Shown here: piece by piece, positions 22,360-34,116 of the stretch
How the letters are laid out: each line of letters begins with the position of its first letter
Position numbering within the stretch: position 1 is the stretch's first letter
Assembly (NCBI RefSeq): GCF_000516985.1
Contig: NW_006917098.1
Span: forward strand, 1,426,001 to 1,490,000
DNA length: 64,000 nucleotides
Direction: 5' to 3'
Origin: Pestalotiopsis fici W106-1
Taxonomy: Eukaryota; Ascomycota; Sordariomycetes; Amphisphaeriales; Sporocadaceae
Translations under genes and position numbers: made by a program
The notes under the pieces: model-generated
What the model was told of the DNA's origin: nothing
Database searches by the model: none
What the model saw: the letters and a program-made list of their open reading frames with translations, nothing else

Positions 22360-23673
22360 CTAGTAGTTGTGCTGACGATTCACCACATTGATTAGAGCCT
22401 CCCCACGACTTAGTCTCCCCAGGTTGATTTCTAGAATGTCGAGTATACGGTCCCAATAGTGGTTGCTCAGCCAGCTGACATGTCTATGCACGCATGTGTC
22501 AGTCTTGATCATGTAAAGTTTGTCTCACCATATCCGCTTGCCGTCCAGCAGAAAACCAGGCGGAAATCAAATGCACAGACTTACGGAGTAATCAACAGAT
22601 TCGGGGCCTTCCATAGCGGATGATCGCTAGGCAGCGGCTCGGGGTCAGTCACATCCACAGCGGCACCCCGGATGAGCCCCGTCTCTAGCGCATGGATCAG
22701 AGCGTCTTGGTCGACGTGGCCGCCGCGAGCGATATTGCTCAGAAACGTCTTCTTCTTGCTCATAATGGCAAACTGGCGGCTCGAGATGATGCGCCGCGTC
22801 GACTCGGTCAGCGGCAGGCTCACGACGAGAATGTCCAGGTCCTGGCTGATAAAGTTGTCCACGGCCTCGCGCGAGTCGCCGTGGAACCATTTTGTCGGAA
22901 TCAGCCCGTCGGGGTCGCCCGTCTTGGGCACGCAGTAGCTGTCGTCCTTGCGAGACTCGGCTGTGGCCTTTTCGGTGCGCGTATATGCATAGACCTCCAT
23001 GCCCATTGCGTCGGCTAGGCGGGCGCATTGCCTACCGATCGCACCATAACCCAAGATACCCCTTTGCAAGAATGATTGTCAACTTGCTGTTACCTGCGTT
23101 GTCCAAGCTGTCAAACTTACATTCTTGTCCCTGTTGAATCTTCTATTTTTGAAGCATAGACGGGTTCCCAGTATGCTCGCTTCATCTGAGCCTCAAACCG
23201 CGAAAAGTGGTGTTGATGCGAGAGCCATGTGCCAATCACCCACTCTGCAATTTGGGGACTGGAAATACGACTCTTGCATCAGCACATCAACCCTATTCAA
23301 AAAAGTGCCAGGCTTTGCAGAATACTCACCCGTGAATGCCGTTCGAGGTGCAAAACATGACCTTTTCATCCTTGTAGCTGGCATGTTGCACCCACTTGTC
23401 GGCGCCGGCAGACGTCAACTGGACAAAGCGCAAGCTGCGCAGCAGGTTGGCCGGCGGGGCGGGAAAGCCACAAAACATGGTGAGACCCTCCCAGACGTGC
23501 GAGGGGATCTGCTCAAAGGGCACGCTGACTCCCTCGGGAGTGATGGACCGGTACCATTCTATTTGCAGGCCCGGATGCGCTGCCTTGACGCGCGCGATCC
23601 AATCCTCGTGGGGATCTTCGGGGAAATAGAGGAGAATCTTGTCACTGCTCGTGACTGGAATCGTTTCTGCCAT
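22360..23673 (-). CDS. D-isomer-specific 2-hydroxyacid dehydrogenase
   Basis: Four exons, 23330-23673, 23121-23258, 22585-23061 and 22360-22483, all phase 2 introns (gtgagt, gtaagt, gtaagt), give 360 residues. The start is the ATG of MAETIPV; the longer frame begins with TTG. The enzyme should reduce 2-keto acids, or oxidise D-2-hydroxy acids, with NAD(P). Exon 2 supplies GPQIAEWVIGTWL, usual before the cofactor domain. The dinucleotide motif is GYGAIG (165-170). Catalytic residues fall as expected: Arg273 in NIARGGHVD, Glu302 in DVTDPEPLP, and His321 at the start of the last exon (TPHVSW). The active-site His therefore depends on correct splicing of a small final exon. The substrate (glyoxylate, hydroxypyruvate or another) cannot be told. 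It is cytosolic, with no signal peptide. Confidence 0.88.
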
Positions 23674-24489
23674 TTTTTTTTTCAATCAAGAAAGTGTTTG
23701 TATTGTAGTGGATTGTATTGGAGACAAAAACACAGGATGCACCAAGAAATCAAATCGCAGAGACGAGGCAGAAGGGCCACAAATTGGTCAGCCCGCAATG
23801 CAGGTATGGCGTTATCACCAATCGAGCCGGCGGCCGATGTCGCCGATAACGCCTTTCGGCATCGTCCCGGTGCCTATCTACTATAGAACCCCCGGAAGAC
23901 CCCCGGCCGATGCCTGCCTGCCGATCATAAGCGATGAAATTGACCTTTGTGCCGGGTCAAGATGACGCATTTGAAATTACCATGCACTAATTAGTCATCT
24001 TTTTCTGGATTGACTCCCAAAATCCGTTAGTATGTCCTCACAATGGAATGGTAGCTGATGGATAAGCCACCAAGTCGGAGGCTTCCCCGCCAAAGGCCTA
24101 TAGTCGAATTATGGGTCAAGTTTCCCAGTCCCGGCTCTAGTCACTGGATAGTATAAAATGGAGGATCACAGCAGCTGTCAGATAAAACATCTTGTTAAAC
24201 AGAACGAATAGGCTTAGCGACTAGGTACACTGCTTCACAGACAACAAAGATGTCTTCACTTTGCATCAAAATATGCCGAGAATCGATTGTTACGACTATA
24301 TAACGTCACTAGAGTCTGCAGCAGCAACATTGCAAATAACAGATACTATGTACTTCAGCCATATGCATCGGCCGTCTATCAAGTATTACATGTCATCTAT
24401 CGGTCTATGGTTGCTGCATGTGTCCGTCCGTCCTGGTGCCCATGTCTTGCACCGGTCCACGCCAGACGACTTGCATGCGACATTGCCAT
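23674..24489. other. gene-free stretch
   Basis: About 0.8 kb holding the dehydrogenase promoter and the 3' flank of the next minus-strand gene. A polypyrimidine/A-rich tract sits just upstream of the dehydrogenase ATG (23674-23682). Nothing else recognised. Confidence 0.5.
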
Positions 24490-25942
24490 TCAAATGTAGT
24501 TCAAGTCGCAGTCGCTAGCATGGTTCTGATAATAGCCCTCACGGTACTTTGGCATAAAGATCTCATCTTCACCCTCCGACCATGCCAAGTCCTCCTCCTC
24601 AATTCTCGTCCTTTGCTGAGCTTGGGAGATATCTCCCATGTGATCATTGCAGCATTGACGCTCCCATGCCACCTCCCCCACCACCTCCAATGCTTGCTCA
24701 ATGAACATCTTGACCTCGTCCTCCTTGTATAGCCCATTGCTCAATTTGAGATCCTCCAAAGGGCGAAATCCAAGGCTATAATCCGAAAACAGAATGATCT
24801 CCTTTAGTGCCGCAGACGCCGCCTTGCGCCATGCCGAGGTTACTCCCTTGACCATGTCCAAGGATGACTCGATTGTTCTGGAGATGAAGTCTCTTTGCTT
24901 CCGTTTCTTATTTCTGAGAAGCGAGGCATCATATTCAGCCTTGGTCGCCGGAAACTTTTGGAAAATCTCATTGCGGATTGCATCCTTTGAAATCTCTTCT
25001 TTGGGATATCCGTCGATGCAGGTGGGAACAAAGTCTCGAATCCAGGTCTTGAAAACTTCTCTCTCTGGGTATTCATGTGTCTGTCAGTAAGACGACGCGG
25101 AAAAAACGATTAGACAGTTTCTAAAACGACTGACCAGACATGCTTCTCCCATCTTCGTCTGTGAGATCGGTACCGTAGAATCCTTTGAAGAGGCGACACT
25201 TGGTTGTGTACACGAATAGTTCGTCAACATTCTGAAAAGACTCTTGATACACAGGCGCCATTGGGTCATATCCAAGGATACCCAGGGCTTGACTGGGCTC
25301 GTCGGTCACAAAAACCTTCTTGGCCCCATCTCTGATCTCGGGGATGCGTAAGAACAGACCTCGCGCGTTGATGACAAGGTCGTACGGGCGCATGATGTTG
25401 CGAATCATTGGCATTAAATCCCCATGCGCATAGTACCACATATTCCAGTGGAAAGCCTCGATGCTGTTGCAGATGTGTACATCAATCTGGCAGAAGCGAG
25501 GATTCTCTTCAGAATCTGAATAGGCTAGACCGTACGGATCATCGGGCCACTAAAGACATTGACCTGTTAGATACAGACAAGAATCAAACGAGCATCTTCT
25601 GGATGAACGCACCGCAACGGCAAACTGGGCGTCGCAATTCACCAGCCCCTCGTACCGAGAATACGTCGCGCCTAAAAGGTCGCGGATACTGTCGACAAAC
25701 TTGTCGAAATCGACCTTGGAGCTTTGTTCAGTGTCCCAAGCCACGAAAATGTCGACATCGCCAAAGTTCTTCTTGCCGGGCGCTTGAATGGGGGTGGCGA
25801 CGGCGAGGAAGCGTTGTCGGAGTGCGGCATGGCAGTCGTCTCGCACCCGGTGGTAGACGTTTGGCGGCATCCGAGGGGTAAACAGGTTGAGAGGGTCAAT
25901 GTGAGAGAATGCTGTGCCGCCCATCGTTGCAGTAGGTCCCAT
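24490..25942 (-). CDS. uncharacterised protein with nucleotidyltransferase-like core
   Basis: Three exons, 25613-25942, 25135-25549 and 24490-25064, give 439 residues. The first intron is gtgcgt ... ctttag (phase 0); the second is gtcagt ... tacccag (phase 1) with a good TTACTGAC branch site. Residues 58-68 (KNFGDVDIFVA) contain a G-D-x-D pair (Asp62, Asp64), and a third acidic residue follows on a predicted strand (QIDVHI, Asp133). This is the metal-binding pattern of the DNA polymerase beta-type nucleotidyltransferase fold (hG...DxD...hDh). The rest of the protein is alpha-helical and basic, with an acidic C-terminus (RIEEEDLAWSEGEDE). I do not recognise a named family; the fold assignment is inference from three acidic positions and spacing, and the substrate is unknown. 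Cytosolic or nuclear, no signal peptide. Confidence 0.7.
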
Positions 25943-26661
25943 GTGATGCGACGTATCGCTGAAATCAAGTGTTGAATGAAATGTTTCGCAGGGTGAGAGC
26001 TACGGCTCAACGGGAAAATGCGTTGGTCCTTTACGTCTTTGGCTCGCATTGACAAACGAGCTTGTGCTCCTAGGCAGCAAACGGGTGCTCTGATGAATTT
26101 GGCTGGGACAAACCAAGTTCGAGCCAAAGGTGGAAGGTTGGGTGGTGCATTTCAGCAATGTTGCTCAAGCCAAGCCTAAAGATGGGCAATGCCTATTTGA
26201 TATCTTGGTATCAGGTCGGACACGATACAAGGAAGAAGGTGAAGTCGGCCAGCCTCGTCAAATGGAAAGAGTGAGCCACAGTTGTGCATGATCGTTCACT
26301 CGGACCAGAATCGCATGAGTGTATCAAAAATGAAATCAAGCATCTAATGTAAGCAAACCTTTCTTTCCACTCTCCTTTTGCCTCTGAAACTGATCGCAAT
26401 CAACAGGATACCCACTGTCAGTTTCTTTGCGAGAGAATGACGTTTAACACATTGCTACTTGCAGATGAGTCACGGTATAGGTAAATGCATATGGGATGCA
26501 CTCGCAAAAACATTGCCGTTTATGTAATCCAGCAATAACTCGAGGTTTCTCAATATTGTCATCAACTTGACCAAGATTCACATATATTGTGTCTCTATCC
26601 ATGTGGTTAAAAATTGGAAATCATCTGACTTGCTTTACTTTTGTCCCATATAAATCGCCAA
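25943..26661. other. intergenic region
   Basis: About 720 bp between the nucleotidyltransferase-like gene start and the CysRS stop, both minus strand. Nothing recognisable apart from the presumed promoter. Confidence 0.5.
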
Positions 26662-29227
26662 CTAAGATGCAGCACCCCCAAACTTGGTGAGCCACTCGCC
26701 ATATGCCTTCTTTTGCTTATCGTGGTCCTTCTTGAGCTTCTTCAACTGGCTCTTGGGAACCTCGCTCCCGTCCTTGAGCTTTGTGGGCATACCTTCTCCG
26801 TCCCACTCGCTATACTTCTCTGCCGCCTCTCCTGTCTTGTACATCTCCTCAGGCTTCACCTTGGCCTTTTCCCATCGCTCTGCCTCGGCGCGTTCTCTAG
26901 CTAGCCTGGCCTCCTCCTTGGCTTGAGCCTTGGCAGCTGCTTGGGCGGCCTTTTCCTCTCGCGCGGCAATGAGCTCCGAGGTGGGAATGAACTTGATCAA
27001 TGATGGCTCGTCGGGGCGGTCATCCAGGTAGACACCCAGGTTGGTGAGGTCAAAGTCGCGTATCCTGTCGCTGAGGGTCAGGATGGACTTCTTGGCGTCA
27101 GGTGCTGCGGTCGGCGCGATGCGGCGGAGTTCATCGCGCAGCTTTGATACGCCCAAGAGATAAGGGTAGGCAAGCTGTTCGGGATCTCTATTGCCGGCTT
27201 TGGCAAAGGATTCTGATTCTTCATCGGGGTTCTGTGTGAGCAGGCTAGTGATCCCATCAGAGTTGGGCAGATTCAAGGCCTGCACGTCCTTTTTCACAGT
27301 CTCGTAGACGGCCTTGTAGGGCGCGACTGCCGCGGCGGGTTCCAGGTTGGCGGCTGCAGCGGCCGACACCCAGCCAAGTCCATCGTAGGGGGCTCTCGCG
27401 TTGGCATCAAGGCCAAGGATGCCAATGATCTTGGTGGCCCACCTAGCAGTAGCCTCGAGGGACTTCAAGTCTGCATCGGATTTGTGCTCGCCAATGTGGA
27501 TGTTGGCCTTGCGAATCACCTCGCCAATGGCGCGCATGACGGCCGGGGTATCAAAAGAGTTTACGAGCGCAGCCTCCGTGTCCCGCTTGGCTTGCTCGAG
27601 ATCAGCAGCGAGTCCTTCCGCAGGACCATCAACCACGGAAATGTTCTTGATTTGAGAGTTGATGGCCGAAGCAGTGCCCCTAGCCTCGAAGATCAAGGCT
27701 TTCGTGTTGACAAAGAAGTTCTATACATGGTCAGCAAAATGATTGCAACTCTTGCAACGGCACACTTACGTTGACGGTGCTTTCCCAGCTATCGGCAGCG
27801 GCTCTCATATCTGGTGAAATTTCAACTCCATCGTTCCAGCGACCCATCAAGAACACAATTCTCATGTTTCGAGCCGTATATGTCGAGGCCAGTGCATCCT
27901 TGATGGTCTGGAAGTTCTTCAAGGACTTGGACATTTTGGAGCCGCTAATGGACAAGTGGCCCATGTGCAAAAAGTTGTTGACCCAGTGGTGCTCGTGACC
28001 CCCTTCGCAGTAGTATGCCTCGCTCTGGGCAAGCTCATTGTCGTGGTGAGGGAACGCAAGATCGATACCTCCAGAGTGGATATCCATTTGACCACCCAGC
28101 ACATCGGAAGCCATGACGGAGCACTCGATATGCCAGCCTGGCCGACCGTTGCCCCAGGGGCTCGGCCAGTACGGCTCGCCGGCCTTGCTCTTCTTCCACA
28201 GCGCAAAATCACCCGAGCCCTTCTTGCCTCCGAGGTTCTTGGACAAGGAGCCCTCACCGTCTTCTTGAAGGGCCTTGTCATTTCGGCTCTCTGGCTTGAG
28301 TCTGGCGTATGGGTTGCCGGCCTTTTCGAAAGCGGCAATGTCAAAATAAACGCTTCCCTCGGCTTCGTATGCAAAGCCCTTCTGCACCAGACGTTCCACA
28401 AAATCGGCAATCTGGGGGACGTATTCCGTTACGCGCGTAATGACATCGGGTCTGAGGACATTCAAGTTGTCCATATCGTCGGTGAACTCCTTCTCCATGT
28501 ATTGTGTCAGATCGGTAAAGATGGTCTGGTCGCTCGTGTCAATGGTCTCCTTGTGCAGGGAGTCCAAGTATGGCAACAAGATCTCATCTGCCATGCCAAA
28601 AACACTGTTCTTGTTGATGGCAATGACGGCTTGTGTCATGTTGCTAATGTGCATCTTGAGCTTTGCCTCGTTGTCGCCAGGCTTTCCCTCTCCGGTGAGA
28701 GTACCTCCCGCCAACACACTCCCGTATGCAGCATCTCGTCGTTGAATGTAGTTGTTGGTATCGAGTTCGGGACCGTCTTCGACCAGAAGAAGAGGCAGGT
28801 TGCTCTTGGCGTAGGCCTGGAAAGCCGCCTTGGCCAGCTCATTGACCTTTTCCTCCGAGTGACCCTTTTTCTTCTCGACATCGAGCAACCGCTGTCGTCT
28901 GGCCTTGATGATGATCTTGTCGTCAATGTCGGTAATGTTCATGACAAACTTGACCTGGAAGCCAAAGTAGTCGCGCAGAATGCGACGGATGATGTCGGTC
29001 GAGACATAGTTTCTGGCGTGTCCAAGGTGGGACTGGTCGTAGACGGTCGGACCGCAGGCATACCACGAGATCTTGCCAGCCTCGATGGGCTTGAAGGGCA
29101 CGGGCGGGCCCGGCTTGAGTGAATTGTGCAACTTGATCGCATCCATGGCGGGGAGCTTGGTGAAGCCTCTTCTTGCGACGAATTGAGTGGAGAACTGGCG
29201 CTTGACAATTCGCAGAAAAGTAGTCAT
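26662..29227 (-). CDS. CRS1: cysteine--tRNA ligase, likely mitochondrial and cytosolic forms
   Basis: Exons 27770-29227 and 26662-27720 are joined by a 49-bp intron (gtaagt ... atgtatag, phase 0), giving 838 residues from the first ATG. It charges tRNA-Cys. The class I motifs are HLGH (67-70) and KMSKS (431-435); zinc-ligand residues are visible as Cys58 (YACGPT) and in [10 protein letters not shown] and [13 protein letters not shown]. The first ATG (29227) begins [16 protein letters not shown], an Arg/Ser-rich amphipathic stretch typical of a mitochondrial presequence. A second in-frame ATG at 29146 (MDAIKLHNS) begins the usual cytosolic form (811 residues). The first ATG has a weak context (cttgATGa) and the second a strong one (gccATGG), so leaky scanning could give both products. 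The frame continues upstream only from non-ATG codons. The C-terminus is Lys/Glu-rich coiled coil, common in fungal CysRS. Confidence 0.93.
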
Positions 29228-30364
29228 CAAGTCAAAGAAGAAGGGAAAGGGAAAAAGGAGTGACGAGAACACACGAGGTCCCGAGGGAGAGGAGGGTTTC
29301 AGCAAAGACGTGTCACATAAAGTGCACAAGAAAGAAAAAAGAAGGGTCAGCGCGTGGGAAGGGGCTTTGATTGTAATTCCTTCTTCCTCTTGAGTCACCA
29401 CAGTCACAGTCGCACTGCATCCAATTGCGCAAAGCTAAAATGCACCAAGATCGGGTCTTTGCTGCGACGACCCGCTATAGCCTTGCATTTACAGGGGGAT
29501 CTCGGGGTCAGCACAGCGACTTTATTCGCCAGAGTCAGCCACTAAATGATGAAATCGGGTGCCCATACGAGCACCCCGCACTCTGTTGCCATTCAGCCTC
29601 GCCTGAAATTCCCATATCGACCCCCACGACCCCTCCAAATGTTCTTTTGTGTTCCAGTCAAACTCCTGCAGCCGAGATATTTCAAGACCAAAACTCTATC
29701 TTTGACCTACGTTATAATCAAATTGGAGATTTCCCTAAATACGAGGACATGCACTAGAAAACTTAACATCTTGTCTATTTTACCCTGGATTGGCTCTTGA
29801 CCGCTGGCTTACGTAGCACAGAGGAGTCCCAGTCCTTGGGCGCAGCGCCAAGATGGAGTCTTGTCCCACTTCCAGAAACGTTCTAGGTTACGTGGATGTA
29901 TTTATGATCCATCCCGACTGCCCGACTGCCCGACTGCCCGACTGCAGCTAGTCACCTTTGATTTGACTAATATCACGGAATTAACTATTCTTCTCTCCTA
30001 GATTAATTCATCTCAGTAGCCTTCCCTCACCAGCTTTTCTTGATCGAAGCTCCTTCCCTGCCTCTGCTCTGTCGGTGACGAATGCAGACGTGTCACGGAA
30101 CTATTGTGACCCGGATGCGCTTTGCCAGCAAGAAGCCTTCAACAACGCTGAAAGCACATCATATCAATAAGCGTTTTCCATCTTATTCTTTTAGTTGAAA
30201 CTTGAGTATATAGGTGTCCTATTTCGAATCTTTACCTATGTATTTCTTTTCCTAATAGGAGAACATGACAATAGATAGTATCATCGCCGAACCCACTAGA
30301 ATAGCAACTGACAATGCCGACCATCCAATTGGCCACTTGACCAAAGATGCCCTGGGAATCATAT
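29228..30364. other. gene-free stretch with short tandem repeat
   Basis: About 1.1 kb containing the CysRS promoter and an 8-bp tandem repeat (29913-29944). Small open frames (29425-29757 +) are unsupported. Confidence 0.55.
29913..29944. repeat. tandem repeat, 8-bp unit x4
   Basis: Four exact head-to-tail copies of CCCGACTG. Copy number is likely to vary between isolates. Confidence 0.9.
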
Positions 30365-31453
30365 TCAACCTTTTACTGCCACAAATTCCGAGCTAAACTT
30401 GTAATCGATATAGCCTTCTGGTGTCTGGCCGTAGTGAGTCGCAGGGTCAGAAGACTCGAACGCAATGTCATTTGCGACTCTGTGTGGAAGATCTGGATTC
30501 GAGATGAAGGGCTTTCCAAATGCGACAACCACATCGTGGTCCTTGTAGTCAACATCCACTGCCTGTTTTGCCGTGCGGGTGTTGTAACCTCCCGCTACCA
30601 CGACAGGACTGGCATTGCCGTAGGCCTGCAGTAAGAAGCTCACGCTGGGTCCATCCCTTGTCTCGGACTCACAAGCGTGGATGTAGGCTAGATCGAGCTT
30701 TCCAAGCTCTTTGGCGAGGTAGGCGAATTGTGGTAGGGGGTCAGACATGCCCATGTCCTGATATTTGCTCCATGGACTGAGGCGTATCGCGGTGCGATCG
30801 CTGCCTACGGCTTTGGCCACGGCGCGGGTTACTTCGAGGGCAAATCTGGATCGCTTCTCAATGCTGCCGCCCCAGTCATCAACCCTCGTGTTGGAGACGT
30901 CTTGGATGAATTGATCCACCAGGTATCCATTCGCGCCGTGGATTTCTACACCGTCGAACCCAGCGGCAATGGCGTTTTGAGCGGCTTTTGCAAACGCCGA
31001 TATGGTGTCGCGGATCCCCTGCTCTGTCAAGGCTACAGGATAATGCATCTCGTTGCTAAACGGGCTCTTCATGGGGACATCACTGCTCGACATTAGTTGA
31101 TACCCTTGCTGTGCCAAAAAGCCTGGATTCGCAGACCGGCCGAGAGCCGCCATCTGCAAGAATATATAAGACCCCTTATCATGCACGGCATCGGTCACTT
31201 CTTTCCAAGCCGCGATTTGTGAATCGGTGTAGATTCCCGGAATGTTGGGATAGCCACCATGCTCAGGGCTGATGATGGTGCCCTCGGTTATGAGAAGTGT
31301 TCCAGGAACAGAAGCACGTTGCCCATAGTATTCCTTTACCGAGGGCAGCGGCGTCTGTTTATCATCTGTCCGCGTGCGGGTCATTGGAGCAAGGGCTACA
31401 CGATGGTTGAGGGTAACGCGACCCAGTCGGAGAGGAGTGAGGAGTTTTGACAT
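30365..31453 (-). CDS. old yellow enzyme-type NADH:flavin oxidoreductase
   Basis: Single exon, 362 residues from the ATG at 31453; the longer frame begins with TTG. It is an FMN-dependent ene-reductase of the OYE family that reduces activated C=C bonds. The substrate-binding pair His172/Asn175 lies in EIHGANGYLVDQF, followed by the family signature NTRVDDWGGSIEKRSRF. The FMN-site stretch near the N-terminus is LAPMTRTRT, with Thr26 as the residue that tunes flavin potential. The position usually read as Q.WH.GR is LQMAALGR, the variant seen in many fungal OYEs. No signal peptide, so cytosolic. OYEs occur both in detoxification and in fungal secondary-metabolite pathways; context does not decide. 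Confidence 0.92.
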   Translation of the reverse strand: MSKLLTPLRLGRVTLNHRVALAPMTRTRTDDKQTPLPSVKEYYGQRASVPGTLLITEGTIISPEHGGYPNIPGIYTDSQIAAWKEVTDAVHDKGSYIFLQMAALGRSANPGFLAQQGYQLMSSSDVPMKSPFSNEMHYPVALTEQGIRDTISAFAKAAQNAIAAGFDGVEIHGANGYLVDQFIQDVSNTRVDDWGGSIEKRSRFALEVTRAVAKAVGSDRTAIRLSPWSKYQDMGMSDPLPQFAYLAKELGKLDLAYIHACESETRDGPSVSFLLQAYGNASPVVVAGGYNTRTAKQAVDVDYKDHDVVVAFGKPFISNPDLPHRVANDIAFESSDPATHYGQTPEGYIDYKFSSEFVAVKG

Positions 31454-33045
31454 GGTGTTCAACTAGAATGATCGTCGTATCGTATTTGATTGTGTACAGA
31501 GTTGAACTGGTGGACTCGGCAGGGCGCTGTATCCGCAAAATTGAAAAGGCGAATGATAGGACGATACTATGAATGATTTTGGCTGTCAAATTGATATTGA
31601 TAGATGAGCTCAAGACATGTTATAAGATGAGTGCGGCGGTACAAATTGTAAAACGGCGAGTAAATTCCTCCGCAACATAACTCTCAATTTGTCAGCCTCA
31701 TACTTCTGCAAAATCCTTGAGACTATGAAAGTCTCCGTACATCATGTGCGATGTATTGAAATGCTCCGAGTCTAGTCCCTTGTCCGTTCGACTATTTCGG
31801 AATGCAGATAGGTCAAGCATGTGTGGAGCTTGGTTTGGTTATGGCCAAGAAACCACACACATCTGCTACCGATAAATGCATTGATAGAATCATGATTGTG
31901 ATAAATACGCAAGCTTCCGGCTGCCAGTAATTGGATAGCTGGTAATGTTCCGAGTGATTATTCGATATCACCCACTATCTACCGCAAGATGACAAATCCA
32001 TCAATTCCGTGAAAGATCAGATCACACAAGACATGACATGTTGCGGAGAATAAGGACATGTGTTCAATACGTTTTTCAAGAGACGAATGACGTGCGACTC
32101 AGATTGCTTCAGCAAGCAAAAGGGTTCGAGCTCTGGGAAGAAGATTTCGCACCTAGCACACGAGAGTAGATGAAGACGAAATGATATCAAAACCCTCCTC
32201 CTAAAAAAAAAACTAAAAAAAACTGGTGGTTTTATCCAGAATACATGTTCAACACGAGAGCTATCAGGACGAGTAACATCGATCCTGAACCATGTGCTTG
32301 GTCTTCTCAGACGCATGCAAAGGAGAATGCAGTGGACAGCCAGTGTGGGTAATAAAGTACGACGACTCGTTGGGTCCATGCTTATGTTCCCGTCAGCTGA
32401 TGCACAATGGCAAAATACTGAAGACTCTGCAAGTGATAGATTTTCTTCATTGTTGCCTCTATCATTTCATATGTGTGAGTATGTTTCCTGATCTGGAAGG
32501 AATTGAAGATGCCTCTTTGCTCAAAAGCAAGGCAGAAATCATCGTTGATGGCGATGAGAAAACATGAAAAGTCTACGGCACGAATTTGAATACTTAGTAA
32601 GCCGCACTTTTCGAGATTCGCTCGGCCCTTCGGCAATTGAAGAAAAGTCCAGCTTACAATAGCGCTTTAGCAGCCGCCCCGCAAAAGCTGGGGGACCAAA
32701 GTAAGTGATTCCATATAGTCTTTTGATCCACCTTACCCAAAGTGGGTAGAACTGTATCAATTGCCGGCAGTGACCTGAATAATCCAGGTACCAGAGATGT
32801 GTGCGAACAAATCGTGACGTTTTACTTGAGCATTTCGCTACTCGCGAATTGTGTCACAACTAGAAAGGGAAAGGTCGTGATACACATGTATATGTATACT
32901 ATATCTACAGGCATATAAAGAATCAATCATACCTGAGACTTACTTCTCATTTCTCGTTTTCACAGACATCTTTCAAAAAGAATTTCAAAATCATTATACT
33001 TTTTCAAAACAAAATTTCAAGATTATCAACTTGAATCCATTCAAA
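31454..33045. other. gene-free divergent intergenic region
   Basis: About 1.6 kb between the starts of the OYE gene (-) and the NmrA-like gene (+), so it holds both promoters. AT-rich tracts include an A-run at 32203-32220 and a TATA-like segment near 32889-32899. No supported gene. Confidence 0.5.
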
Positions 33046-34116
33046 ATGGCCATTACCGTAGGCATCGCCGGCATCACTGGCAAGTTTGCTCGGCTGGTTG
33101 TGAACCACCTTCTCAAAGAAACCGAGGTGCAAATCCGCGGATTTTGCCGCAACGCCAACAAGCTGCCAGAGGAGACGCGCACCAGGCCCAATATAACCAT
33201 CATCGAGGGCGAGGCGACTGACGTCGACAAGCTGCGCCAATTCGCACAGGGTTGCGACGTTGTCGTCTGTTGTTACATGGGCGACGACAATTTGATGATA
33301 GACGGGCAAAAGCTTCTGATTGACGCCTGCGAGGTCGAGAACGTGGTTCGCTACGTCGCCAGTGATTACTCCCTCGACTTTACCAAGCTCGAGTACGGTC
33401 GGCACCCTACCAAGGACCCCAGTAAGCACATCAAGGAGTACTTGGAAACCAAGAAGACCATCAAAGGTGTTCACATTCTCATTGGCGCCTTTATGGAAAC
33501 TTTCTGGAGCTCATACTTTGGCGTTTTCGACGCCAAGGAATGCACGCTGTCTTTCTATGGCAGTGGCCATGAGGTCTGGGAATCGACAACCTACGACACG
33601 GCGGCACATTACACGGCCGCCGTTGCAATGGACCCAGGAGCTACGGGAGTCCTGCATTGTGAGTAAAATCATGATTGAAAATACCAGATATTTAGCTCTG
33701 ACATGAATGTGTGTATTCATAGTCTTGGGAGACCGAAAGTCTATTCATCAAATTGCAGATGAACTTGAGCAAGTGTATGGCAAGCGACCTCGGCTAGAAC
33801 ATCGAGGCTCGCTCGAAGAACTGTACACCACCATGCAGGCAATAGCCCGAAAGGATCCCGCCAACGTGTATGCTTATATGGCATTGTAAGTTTCTCACAA
33901 AAATCAAATTCCAAAATAGATGGGGTCGTCATGAGACTAATTCCAGGCAAAAGGTTCTATCAATACTACTGCACGAACGGTCAAACATATTTGAAGCAAG
34001 AACTGGACAATCCACGATACCCTCAAGTTTCTCCAGTCACGTTCAAAGCGTTTATGCAGTCTCACAATTTGGAGACTCTGAACGAGGAGTATCAGACTGT
34101 TGGCACAGGAGTCTAG
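33046..34116 (+). CDS. NmrA-like NAD(P)-binding protein (isoflavone-reductase type)
   Basis: Exons 33046-33658, 33723-33885 and 33954-34116 (donors gtgagt and gtaagt; phases 1 and 2) give 312 residues. The start is the ATG of MAITVGIAG; the upstream extension begins with TTG. Residues 5-12 (VGIAGITG) are the Gly-rich nucleotide-binding loop of the NmrA/atypical short-chain dehydrogenase group, followed by a basic RNANKL after the second strand, suggesting NADP. The last acceptor (ggcaaaag) was chosen because it joins YAYMAL to FYQYYCTNGQTYL, the conserved C-terminal block of fungal homologues; the closer cag would break the frame. Members act as isoflavone-reductase-like enzymes, redox sensors or secondary-metabolite reductases; which applies here is open. 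Confidence 0.85.

Noticed and set aside
27956..29122. 388-codon plus-strand frame opposite CysRS
   Set aside because: It is the antisense shadow of a clearly recognised aminoacyl-tRNA synthetase exon and shows no domain of its own.
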